A DNA stretch of 64,000 nt from Cecembia calidifontis. GTDB taxonomy: Bacteria > Bacteroidota > Bacteroidia > Cytophagales > Cyclobacteriaceae. The stretch spans positions 4,778,501 through 4,842,500 of the forward strand of contig NZ_SGXG01000001.1 in NCBI RefSeq assembly GCF_004216715.1, in the 5' to 3' direction. Positions within the stretch are counted from its first letter, which is position 1. The number at the start of each line of letters is the position of its first letter. Below the pieces are notes generated by a model, which worked only from the letters and a program-made list of their open reading frames with translations, ran no database searches and had not been told where the DNA came from. The translations under genes and the position numbers were made by a program. Shown in pieces: positions 17,151 through 24,969 of this stretch.

Positions 17151-18719
17151 ATGTCAGAAGACCAAAAACAACTGCTGGAAAGCCAGCTCTGGAATATCGC
17201 CAACGTCCTCCGGGGCAAAGTAAGCGCAGACGATTACCGCGACTACATCCTGGGCTTTATATTCTACAAATACCTGTCCGAGCGACAATACCTATATGCT
17301 AACAAACTTCTGGAAACAGAGGAAGTGAAGGATTACCTGCAACTTACTGACCCCGAACTGCTGGATGCCATCAAAGAAGAATCCCTTCAACACCTGGGTT
17401 ATTTCCTCAAACCTGAGGAACTCTTCGAATCCATGACAGCCAAGGGCAACGCCTCCACCGAGACGGACAGCAATTACATCCTGGAAGACCTCAAAGCCGT
17501 GCTCAACCACATCGAACAAAGCACCATGGGTACGGACTCCGAAGAAGACTTCAACGATCTGTTTTCTGACATTGATCTCAGTTCCAGCAAAATCGGACGT
17601 ACCCCCAAAGCCCGAAATGAAGTCGTGGTACAGATTCTTAACCACCTGAGCAAAATCGACTTCAAGCTGGACGACATAGAATCCGACGTACTGGGAGATG
17701 CCTACGAGTACCTGATCGGAAAGTTTGCAGCAGGTGCGGGCAAAACCGCCGGGGAATTCTACACCCCACAGCAGGTTTCGAAGATCCTTGCGAAGATCGT
17801 AACCACCGGGAAGGACAAACTCAAATCCGTGTATGACCCCACGACGGGTTCTGGCTCCCTCCTCTTACGCGTGGCCAAAGAAGTAGAGGTCAGTGAGTTT
17901 TTCGGACAGGAACTCACCCGTACCACCTACAACCTGGCCCGCATGAACATGATCCTGCACGGCATCCATTACCGCAGGTTCAACATCGCGCAGGAAGATA
18001 CGCTGATGCATCCACAGCATCTCGATTATAGATTTGAAGCCGTGGTAGCCAATCCACCATTTTCTGCCCACTGGAAAGGGGACGATCATCCCTTGTTCCA
18101 TACGGACGAGCGCTTCTCACAATACGGCAGACTGGCTCCCAAGACCAAGGCCGACTTTGCCTTTATGCAGCACATGCTGTACCAACTGGCGGAAAACGGC
18201 ATCATGGCCAGCGTTTTTCCACACGGGGTACTCTTCCGTGGAGGTGCAGAGGGTCAGATCCGGGAGTACATGATCAAAGAGATGAACGTGCTCGATGCCG
18301 TGATCGGACTTCCTGCTAACATCTTCTATGGCACCAGCATCCCGACCTGTATAGTGGTACTGAAGAAGTGCAGGGAGCAGGATGACAACGTGGTCTTTAT
18401 CGATGCCAGCGGAGAGGGCAATTACATCAAAGTCGGCAATCAAAATGAGCTACGGGATGAAGACGTGGACAAAATCGTGCAGACCTACCGTGAGCGCAAG
18501 ACCATTGACAAGTACAGTTACGTGGCTTCCCTGGCAGAGATCGCCGAAAACGACTACAACCTCAACATCCCCCGCTATGTGGACACCTTTGAGGAAGAAG
18601 AGCCTGTGGACCTGGACGCCACCGCAGCAGAGATACAGCAACTGGACGCAGCACTGAAAAGCAACGATGCCGTACTGAAAGCATTTTGTGAGGAATTGGG
18701 AATTAAATCGCCGTTTTAG
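17151..18719 (+). CDS. hsdM: Type I restriction-modification methyltransferase subunit
   Basis: N6-adenine DNA methyltransferase subunit of 522 residues. With HsdS it modifies the recognition sequence; with HsdS and HsdR it forms the restriction complex. The N-terminal HsdM domain (ESQLWNIANVLRGKVSADDY) precedes SAM motif I, DPTTGSGSLLLRVAK, and catalytic motif IV, NPPF, in VVANPPFSAHW. Length is normal. The last 34 bases, which encode FCEELGIKSPF and the stop, are repeated almost exactly just before hsdS (20108-20141), showing that hsdM and hsdS were once adjacent and a fic-containing segment was inserted between them. Confidence 0.95.
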   Translation: MSEDQKQLLESQLWNIANVLRGKVSADDYRDYILGFIFYKYLSERQYLYANKLLETEEVKDYLQLTDPELLDAIKEESLQHLGYFLKPEELFESMTAKGNASTETDSNYILEDLKAVLNHIEQSTMGTDSEEDFNDLFSDIDLSSSKIGRTPKARNEVVVQILNHLSKIDFKLDDIESDVLGDAYEYLIGKFAAGAGKTAGEFYTPQQVSKILAKIVTTGKDKLKSVYDPTTGSGSLLLRVAKEVEVSEFFGQELTRTTYNLARMNMILHGIHYRRFNIAQEDTLMHPQHLDYRFEAVVANPPFSAHWKGDDHPLFHTDERFSQYGRLAPKTKADFAFMQHMLYQLAENGIMASVFPHGVLFRGGAEGQIREYMIKEMNVLDAVIGLPANIFYGTSIPTCIVVLKKCREQDDNVVFIDASGEGNYIKVGNQNELRDEDVDKIVQTYRERKTIDKYSYVASLAEIAENDYNLNIPRYVDTFEEEEPVDLDATAAEIQQLDAALKSNDAVLKAFCEELGIKSPF

Positions 18720-18723
18720 ATTA

Positions 18724-18754
18724 GACCTGCCAGGTTTTGAAAACCTGGCAGGTC
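18724..18754. terminator. Perfect palindrome after hsdM, likely terminator or dispersed repeat
   Basis: Arms GACCTGCCAGGTTTT and AAAACCTGGCAGGTC around a single G. Related palindromes are at 20060-20092 and 23711-23739, with a half copy near 49110. It starts 5 bp after the hsdM stop. Confidence 0.6.
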
Positions 18755-18767
18755 TTAGTCTGAGTTC

Positions 18768-18874
18768 CTGCAAATATAAAAACCTGTATTTGCAGAAAAT
18801 TAATTAAGTGCAAATATAATTTTCTATATTTGCAGATATTGAATTTTGTGCAAATATGATAGGTTATACTTGCA
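18768..18874 (+). promoter_or_regulatory. Three evenly spaced palindromic operators upstream of fic
   Basis: Three copies of TGCAAATA-spacer-TATTTGCA lie at 18768-18795, 18809-18834 and 18849-18874. Their centres (18781.5, 18821.5, 18861.5) are exactly 40 bp apart, about four helical turns, so bound proteins would sit on one face. The right halves contain TATATTTG-like sequences that fit the Bacteroidota -7 consensus TAnnTTTG. The last copy ends 14 bp before the fic start. The obvious candidate ligand is the C-terminal winged helix of the Fic protein itself (inference). Confidence 0.7.
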
Positions 18875-18888
18875 GCAAAACATAGGGA

Positions 18889-20022
18889 ATGAAAGATATC
18901 AAGAACTTCAAAGCAGGTACTTGGCTAAAACAGATCGAATACAGGAGTTTTAGTCCCAATCACATCCATGAATCATGGGTGCTGAGTGACCCTGCTATTT
19001 TGACATTATTGAGTCAGGCTGACAGAAATCTGGGCAGATTGGATGCTTTTTCTGACTTGGTGCCGGACATTGATTTTTTTATCAAAATGCACGTCACTAA
19101 GGAAGCTACGGTATCCAGTAAAATCGAAGGAACACAGACTTCTTTTCAAGAGGCTTTGGCCAAAGAAGAGGATCTGGACCCGGAGCGTAGGGATGACTGG
19201 CAGGAGGTACATGCCTATATCGAAGCCATGAATCAGGCCATTCAGGATATGGAGAAGCTGCCTATTTCTACCCGTCTGATCCGAAAGACACATGCTGTGC
19301 TTCTTGATGGGGTTAGAGGACAAGAGAAGCTGCCGGGGGAATTCCGCAACAGCCAAAACTGGATAGGGCCTAGCTTAAAGCATGCAATATTTGTCCCTCC
19401 TGTGCACACGGAAGTGCATGCCCTGATGAGCGATCTCGAAAAATTCATCCATGATGATCACCTGCAGATCCCTCATCTGGTAAAGATTGCCATGGTCCAC
19501 TATCAGTTTGAAACTATCCACCCTTTCTTGGATGGCAATGGACGGGTAGGAAGGCTCTTGATTACCTTGTATCTATTAGACAAGGGGCTGCTAAAATATC
19601 CTACCTTATACCTCTCCGATTACTTTGAACGCAACAGGAGGGATTATTATGACAACCTGATGCGCGTACGGGAAAAAGATGCCATGGGAGAATGGATCGC
19701 CTTTTTCCTAAAGGGGGTGATCGAGACCACCGCTTCCGGGATCCGTACCTTTCAGGAAATCATCCGCCTGCGGGAAAAATACGAGTTTCAGGAACTGATC
19801 AAGCTGGGCAAGAAACAGGGAGATGCCAAGCGCTTGATTACGGAACTCTACCGGCAGCCCATCGTGGATGTAGGGCAAGTGGAAAAGATGCTCGACGTCC
19901 ACAACTCCACTGCCAACCGAATGATCCGTGACTTTCAGGACCTGGGGATTTTGGAGGAGCTCACCGGCTTCAAGCGGAATAGGATCTTTGCATTTAAGGA
20001 ATATATCAACTTGTTTCGATAG
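18889..20022 (+). CDS. Fic-domain protein with C-terminal winged helix
   Basis: Protein of 377 residues, predicted AMP-transferase or related NMP-transferase. An N-terminal Fic_N-type region contains the inhibitory-helix motif SSKIEGT; the Fic core motif is HPFLDGNGRVGRL, a full HPFx(D/E)GNGRxxR match. The C-terminus (VGQVEKMLDVHNSTANRMIR, then LGILEELTGFKRNRIFAF) is a winged helix-turn-helix. It sits between hsdM and hsdS, a place where type I loci in many bacteria carry accessory genes. All key Fic residues are present, so it should be active when inhibition is relieved. It could regulate the R-M locus, act as a toxin, or be a passenger. Confidence 0.92.
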   Translation: MKDIKNFKAGTWLKQIEYRSFSPNHIHESWVLSDPAILTLLSQADRNLGRLDAFSDLVPDIDFFIKMHVTKEATVSSKIEGTQTSFQEALAKEEDLDPERRDDWQEVHAYIEAMNQAIQDMEKLPISTRLIRKTHAVLLDGVRGQEKLPGEFRNSQNWIGPSLKHAIFVPPVHTEVHALMSDLEKFIHDDHLQIPHLVKIAMVHYQFETIHPFLDGNGRVGRLLITLYLLDKGLLKYPTLYLSDYFERNRRDYYDNLMRVREKDAMGEWIAFFLKGVIETTASGIRTFQEIIRLREKYEFQELIKLGKKQGDAKRLITELYRQPIVDVGQVEKMLDVHNSTANRMIRDFQDLGILEELTGFKRNRIFAFKEYINLFR

Positions 20023-20059
20023 GAATATGAAAGTAAGTAAAATAGCGAGCTGCAATACA

Positions 20060-20092
20060 AGTCCTGTCAGGTTTTGGAAACCTGACAGGACT
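20060..20092. repeat. Dispersed palindrome after fic
   Basis: Arms AGTCCTGTCAGGTTT and AAACCTGACAGGACT with loop TGG, of the same family as 18724-18754. The two palindromes bracket the fic gene and its operators. Confidence 0.65.
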
Positions 20093-20107
20093 ACACTTGG
20101 GATAAGC

Positions 20108-20141
20108 TTTTGTGAGGAATTGGGAATTAAAACGCCGTTTT
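20108..20141 (+). repeat. Duplicated hsdM 3' end before hsdS
   Basis: 34 bp matching 18684-18717 with one mismatch. It would encode FCEELGIKTPF with its stop (TGA) overlapping the hsdS ATG by one base, the classic hsdM-hsdS junction. It marks the ancestral gene order. Confidence 0.85.
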
Positions 20142-20142
20142 G

Positions 20143-21348
20143 ATGATGGAAACAAGAAGACCGAAACTCAGATGGCCTGGATTTAACGAATTGTGGGAGA
20201 GGAATCGACTTGGTAAAATCTCCAAACTTTTCTCTGGTGGCACTCCAAGCTCATCCCAATCAAACTTATATGGTGGGGAGATACCATTTATTCGGTCAGG
20301 GGAGATTAACTCTACTACAACTGAATTATTTCTCACTGAAAAAGGACTCATGGAATCCTCTGCAAAAATGGTGAACAAAGGTGATTTGCTTTACGCTATT
20401 TATGGTGCGACTAGTGGAGAAGTTGCAATTTCAAAAATAAGAGGTGCAATCAACCAAGCGATCTTGTGTATCAGGCCAGATATCGAAAAAGAGTTTTTAA
20501 AGAACTGGCTGTTGGTGAACAAAGAAAAAATCCTGAACAAATTCCTTCAAGGTGGACAAGGAAATCTGTCTGGCGAAATTGTGAAATCACTTGAGGTATG
20601 TTACCCCTCCCTCCCCGAGCAGCAAAAGATCGCGTCTTTCCTTTCCTCGGTGGACGAGCGGATCGAGTTGCTGGAGCGGAAGAAGGAAAAGCTGGAAGCC
20701 TACAAAAAGGGCGTGATGCAGCAGATCTTCACCCAGCAGATCCGCTTCAAACAGGATGATGGGAGTGAGTTTCCGGATTGGGAGGAGAAGCGGTTGGGGG
20801 AGGTAGTGAAAGTTCAAGGTGGATTTGCCTTCAAAAGCGAAAAATTTAAACAAACAGGGATTCCTGTGATAAGAATTTCGAACATATCAAACAATAACAA
20901 CTTCATTGAAACAGAAAACCTTGTATTCTATGACACAATTAAAAACGACGTGAATTTCACAATTAACAAAGGGGATCTATTAATTGCAATGTCTGGGGCA
21001 ACCACAGGAAAATCCAGCATTTACAATCTAAACGATAAAGCGTACTTGAATCAGCGTGTTGGTCTGTTCAAAAGAAAATCAAAATCTCTTTGTTATGCAT
21101 TTTTAATTCAATTCGTGTTTTCCACCATGTTTAAAAATCAGCTGAAATCATTATTGGTGGCAGGAGCACAGCCAAACATAAGTTCATCTGATATTGAAAG
21201 TATCAAAATATCTTTACCAGAATTTGAAGAACAGGAAAAAATCGCTGCTTTCCTGAACACAATTGACGAAAATCTTGAAACGCTTGACAGCCAGATCCAG
21301 GGCTTGCGCACTTGGAAGAAGGGGCTGTTGCAGCAGATGTTTGTTTGA
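20143..21348 (+). CDS. hsdS: Type I restriction-modification specificity subunit
   Basis: Specificity subunit of about 401 residues that chooses the DNA sequence for both methylation and cleavage. Two target-recognition domains (about 10-150 and 215-360) are each followed by conserved helical spacers: LPEQQKIASFLSSVDERIEL with the helix LERKKEKLEAYKKGV, and FEEQEKIAAFLNTIDENLET at the C-terminus. ATG 20143 (or 20146) is chosen because TGATG overlaps the remnant hsdM stop. The two target-recognition domains are distinctly more AT-rich than the spacers, which fits domain exchange. Confidence 0.93.
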   Translation: MMETRRPKLRWPGFNELWERNRLGKISKLFSGGTPSSSQSNLYGGEIPFIRSGEINSTTTELFLTEKGLMESSAKMVNKGDLLYAIYGATSGEVAISKIRGAINQAILCIRPDIEKEFLKNWLLVNKEKILNKFLQGGQGNLSGEIVKSLEVCYPSLPEQQKIASFLSSVDERIELLERKKEKLEAYKKGVMQQIFTQQIRFKQDDGSEFPDWEEKRLGEVVKVQGGFAFKSEKFKQTGIPVIRISNISNNNNFIETENLVFYDTIKNDVNFTINKGDLLIAMSGATTGKSSIYNLNDKAYLNQRVGLFKRKSKSLCYAFLIQFVFSTMFKNQLKSLLVAGAQPNISSSDIESIKISLPEFEEQEKIAAFLNTIDENLETLDSQIQGLRTWKKGLLQQMFV

Positions 21349-21350
21349 AT

Positions 21351-22133
21351 ATGAAAAAAAAAGAAATTTTATTCTCAACTCTTCTTGGTATTTTACTCTT
21401 AGGAATGAGTTGGTGGTCATGGAATATTGAAGGAAAAGGAACCTTTAGCTTTCAGGTTTTATCAATACCATTTGGAATTTTTGGACTTTTAATGATCTTG
21501 AATCCATTCAAACCATTTTTAGAAAAATATAAAATTACAAAAGGTTTATACTTATTTTTGGAATTAACTGGAGCTATTGTTTTTATACTTTTATATGCTT
21601 CTACAATTTTCCTAAAAGTAATGTTCTCAATGATAATACCAATGATGGTATTGACAGCTTTGGGAGCAAAAACACTAGAATTTTTTGGTCTGAATAATGC
21701 GATCGAAATTGCATATTTTAACTCATTTACCCTAACGGCCATTGTTTTTTCTTTCAAAGGAAATGTTTTGATTAAAAAAATCATCAGGATTTTCGGAGGG
21801 AGCAAAGAAACAAGAGAAAGAGAACTACCGATAATCCAATGGCTTCTCAGTCAGGAGCAAATCAAATATGGGATATATGTGTTGTATTGTATTTTATTGA
21901 TATTATCAACTAATCTAGAATTAATTAATGGTTTTAATGAAGACGAATCTCAAAAAATGATGGCTCTCACGCTTCAGTCATTTGCAGTTTTTTTGGCTTT
22001 TGAGATTTTGATTGAGAAAAGATATCTGTTAAAACCTTATAGTGAATTCATTGAAAAATTAAAAGATGGTTTTAAAGAAGCAAAAGGTAAACCTGCAGAT
22101 GAGATTAATAAAGAAGACAAAAAGGAGAAATAA
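21351..22133 (+). CDS. Membrane protein of unknown function
   Basis: Protein of 260 residues starting 2 bp after the hsdS stop (ATG 21351), so probably co-transcribed. Hydrophobic segments include LLGILLLGMSWWSW, GIFGLLMILNP, LTGAIVFILLYASTIFL, FSMIIPMMVLTALGA, IYVLYCILLILST and FAVFLAFEILI; the C-terminus is highly charged (KGKPADEINKEDKKEK). No family recognised. The gene is strongly AT-rich compared with hsdM and hsdR. Confidence 0.65.
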   Translation: MKKKEILFSTLLGILLLGMSWWSWNIEGKGTFSFQVLSIPFGIFGLLMILNPFKPFLEKYKITKGLYLFLELTGAIVFILLYASTIFLKVMFSMIIPMMVLTALGAKTLEFFGLNNAIEIAYFNSFTLTAIVFSFKGNVLIKKIIRIFGGSKETRERELPIIQWLLSQEQIKYGIYVLYCILLILSTNLELINGFNEDESQKMMALTLQSFAVFLAFEILIEKRYLLKPYSEFIEKLKDGFKEAKGKPADEINKEDKKEK

Positions 22134-22184
22134 AAATCTCCTTTTTAATTTGACTTTTTACACCTTAAACCTATCCTTTTTCCA

Positions 22185-22760
22185 AAATTCAAAACCCCGA
22201 GAGGTGTTTAATCCCGTCAGGGCATTAACCCCGAGTCACCACTCGGGGTAAAAAAATGCATCCATCACCCCAAATCCTCCCAACCCCGATAGGGGTTGAA
22301 TTACACAAACAACCACCTCCACCGTGAAAAATTCAACTCCTCCAGAGTTGGAATGACCAATCGACAAACCATCCAAATCCCCGAGTTTGCACTCGGGGCT
22401 AATAACCTGCGGTAGTAAACTCCTATCGGAGTTTTTACATGCCTCTAAAAAACATAATGAAAAACCAAATCGGAAATACCAAAATCCCACTAGAGGCTCA
22501 AACCCATCAGGCCATTAGCCCCAAAACCCGAAATCAGAGGAAACAAGCAACCACGTATCCACCATATTCCTACCCGCCATTCCTCCAAAACCCGGCAAGG
22601 GTTCAATCCCGCAAAGGTATTAGCCCCAAATCAGAGAAAGCAAACATTCCTCCAAACCCCGGTAGGGGTTCAATCCCGCAAGGGCATTAGCCCCGAGTCG
22701 CTACTCGGGGTAAAAAAATGCATCCATCCCCCCAATCTCAAAACTCCGATAGGAGTTGAA
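22185..22760. repeat. REP-like palindrome array, left of the RAYT gene
   Basis: Dense array of short inverted repeats and no gene. CCCCGAGT-4-base loop-ACTCGGGG occurs at 22229-22248, 22379-22398 and 22691-22710; AACCCC-gata-GGGGTT is at 22282-22297; AACTCC/GGAGTT variants occur near 22336, 22420 and 22745. Spacers such as the one reading GCTAATAACCTGCGGTAGTA recur. A block of about 140 bp (22296-22437) is repeated with scattered differences at 23415-23556, on the other side of the RAYT gene. Confidence 0.85.
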
Positions 22761-23210
22761 TTAAAGGAGGTACCTAGGATCATATTTGACTCCGTATTCG
22801 TTCAAAATCATCACATACTCTTCTAAAAAACTAACCTTCTTATGGTGCGCTTCCTGATTTATGATATAATTTACGATATCACCAAGAGCTGAATACCCAA
22901 ATGTAAACGCTCCATACCCTTCCTGCCATCCTTCAAAAGCATCAAAGAGGTTTTGGGATTTAATCATTTGGTTGGATGCCAGCTTCATGTCTTTCACCAA
23001 ATTAGCCAAGGATATAGAAGGATGAAGTGAAAAAGCCAAGTGCAAATGGTCTTCTACTCCATTAATTCGATGGACGTGACAGTTTTTATTCTTCAATATC
23101 CCATACAAATAATTGAAAAGCTCTTTTCTCCCTTCTTTTCTTAAAGTGGGTTTCCTTAAATAGGTTGTCCAGATGACATGATAGTGTATAGAAGTGTATG
23201 TGCTTGCCAT
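22761..23210 (-). CDS. REP-associated tyrosine transposase (RAYT, IS200/Y1 family)
   Basis: HUH single-strand transposase of 149 residues. The HUH metal motif is DHLHLAF; the N-terminus SIHYHVIWTTYLRKP is typical, and the catalytic tyrosine is probably that of NYIINQEAHHKK. It lies in the middle of arrays of CCCCGAGT/ACTCGGGG hairpins, as expected for a RAYT and its REP substrates. The gene appears intact. Known RAYTs cut REP hairpins; mobility of the array here is inference. Confidence 0.9.
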   Translation of the reverse strand: MASTYTSIHYHVIWTTYLRKPTLRKEGRKELFNYLYGILKNKNCHVHRINGVEDHLHLAFSLHPSISLANLVKDMKLASNQMIKSQNLFDAFEGWQEGYGAFTFGYSALGDIVNYIINQEAHHKKVSFLEEYVMILNEYGVKYDPRYLL

Positions 23211-23289
23211 ATATATGAACTTTGAAGGTTAAATCTAAAAATTCATATCCTATCAATTCGACAATTAAACGGTTATAATCGGATAAAAT

Positions 23290-23560
23290 CAGATTCTGAA
23301 TAATTCAACTCCTCCGGAGTTGGAATAACCAATCGACAAACCATCCTAAATCCCCGAGTTCTCACTCGGGGTAAAAAACGAATCTATACCCCAATCCCCC
23401 AACTCCGACAGGAGTTGAATTACAAAAACACGTATCCCCTCCGTGAAAAATTCAACTCCTCCGGAGTTGGAAAAACCAATTGACAAACCTTCCCAAATCC
23501 CCGAGTTCTCACTCGGGGCTAATAACCTGCGGTAGTAAACTCCTAACGGAGTTTTATTTA
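23290..23560. repeat. REP-like palindrome array, right of the RAYT gene
   Basis: CCCCGAGT-TCTC-ACTCGGGG at 23352-23371 and 23499-23518, with AACTCC/GGAGTT hairpins near 23309, 23402, 23455 and 23540. The arrangement mirrors the left array, including the recurrent spacers, and no gene is present. Confidence 0.85.
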
Positions 23561-23835
23561 ACCATATTAAAATCAAATATTTGTTTCAAAAGTACCTGGG
23601 TTATTAATTGTAAGATCTACTCTCAGATCATTTTTTTTATTCCTTTGCATTAACAGTACACGCCACGCTACCCACTTGAACAGCGTCCCAGGGCGTGGCT
23701 TTTGCTTTAAACCCGTCAGGTTTTGAAAATCTGACGGGTCTTTTTCGTTTGCGGTAGTTTAAGAGCTTTTTAAAAAAACCCTTTGTTTCGTTTATTTCGT
23801 TTACTAACTTTACGAAAACGCACAATCATTCCATC
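23561..23835. other. Intergenic region with two hairpins before the antitoxin gene
   Basis: Contains GCCACGC/GCGTGGC (about 23664-23698) and the dispersed palindrome ACCCGTCAGGTTTT-G-AAAATCTGACGGGT (23711-23739) followed by CTTTTTC, which could act as a terminator. No coding sequence seen; the promoter of the antitoxin-toxin pair probably lies in the final 90 bp. Confidence 0.5.
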
Positions 23836-24285
23836 ATGGCAACTTCCACAACTTCCAAAAAACCCACAGCAAAAGACAGATTAGCTGCCAAACAGTCGGT
23901 CGAATTGCTGAAAAGTATCACGGACAAAGCAACAAGCAAAGAGGAGCTGACTTTCCAAGTAGAAGGAACAAACATCAAGCTTCCACATTATGCAATTCGG
24001 CTATTGGAAAAGGTGCTGGAAGAAATGGCGGACGGAAAATCAGTAGCCATCACATCATTTGCTGAAGAACTAAGCACACAGGAGGCAGCGGATTTACTGA
24101 ACGTATCACGCCCCCATTTGGTGAAATTACTGGAAAGTGGGAAAATCCCATTTAATAAGGTTGGTGCACACCGTAGGGTTAAACTGGAAGACATCAAAAA
24201 ATACGAAACGGCCTTGAAAGAATCCAGACGCAAAGCTTTGGAAGAAATCGCAAAAGAGGCACAGGAAATGGATATGGGGTACTGA
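23836..24285 (+). CDS. Antitoxin with excisionase-type helix-turn-helix
   Basis: Protein of 149 residues. The C-terminal half has the MerR/excisionase-like DNA-binding helix-turn-helix LSTQEAADLLNVSRPHLVKL followed by KIPFNKVGAHRRVKLEDIKK. Proteins of this pattern are found directly upstream of PIN-domain toxins and act as antitoxin and autorepressor (family knowledge). The PIN gene starts 12 bp downstream. The N-terminus is Lys/Thr/Ala-rich and probably flexible. Confidence 0.85.
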   Translation: MATSTTSKKPTAKDRLAAKQSVELLKSITDKATSKEELTFQVEGTNIKLPHYAIRLLEKVLEEMADGKSVAITSFAEELSTQEAADLLNVSRPHLVKLLESGKIPFNKVGAHRRVKLEDIKKYETALKESRRKALEEIAKEAQEMDMGY

Positions 24286-24297
24286 TCTTTCCAAGGC

Positions 24298-24849
24298 ATG
24301 ATAAAAGCATTGTTGGATGCAAACGTCCTTTACCCTGCACCTATAAGGGATCTGTTACTCAGTTTGGCAGAGGAAGAACTTTTTAAGCCCTTTTGGAGCA
24401 GACAAATCCATGAGGAGTGGAAAAGAAATTTACTCGCAAACAGACCAGAGCTTGATCCTTTACGGATTGATCGGACGATCTTATTGATGGACACTGCTTT
24501 TCCAGATGCCAACGTGGAGGGATTTGAACATAGAATTCCCGAACTTTCGCTTTCTGACACGGATGATCGTCACGTCTTAGCCGCAGCTTTGGAAGCCTCA
24601 GCACATTTTCTCGTTACAGTAAATCTGAAAGATTTTGATTCTAAGGCTGGACAGAAATTCAACGTGGAAATAATCCACCCGGACGAATTTGTCGCCTTGC
24701 TAATTTCTGAAAATAAAGAAGCTGCTGCACAAAGCTTTGAAAGAATGGTTGCGAGACTAAAAAACCCAGCACAAAGCAAGCAGGAAACCTTGAAAACACT
24801 TGAGAATTGCGGCCTAATTGAAAGTGCAAAACTTCTCCGCAAAATGTAA
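24298..24849 (+). CDS. PIN-domain toxin
   Basis: Predicted ribonuclease toxin of 183 residues. Conserved PIN acids are visible in MIKALLDANVLYPAPIRDL (first Asp), LSDTDDRHVLAAALEA (Asp cluster) and VTVNLKDFD (distal Asp). The longer C-terminal tail (about residues 125-183) goes beyond a minimal PIN domain. With the preceding gene it forms a type II toxin-antitoxin pair lying between hsdS and hsdR, which could stabilise the island or guard against loss of the R-M locus (inference). Confidence 0.87.
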   Translation: MIKALLDANVLYPAPIRDLLLSLAEEELFKPFWSRQIHEEWKRNLLANRPELDPLRIDRTILLMDTAFPDANVEGFEHRIPELSLSDTDDRHVLAAALEASAHFLVTVNLKDFDSKAGQKFNVEIIHPDEFVALLISENKEAAAQSFERMVARLKNPAQSKQETLKTLENCGLIESAKLLRKM

Positions 24850-24969
24850 AACAGCATTGCATGACGTTGGAAAGACATTCTACCCATACCAACACTTGGT
24901 TTTACGTTGATATTTCCACATCTTGCTTCAGGAACCGTTTTGTTTTGATCACAGAGGCATTTTTCATAC

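Noticed and set aside
22185..23560. Possible CRISPR array
   Set aside because: Repeats are palindromic, of mixed types and with irregular spacing; there are no uniform spacers and no cas genes. A REP array with a RAYT gene explains them.
23346..23576. 76-codon minus-strand ORF
   Set aside because: It consists of translated REP repeats.
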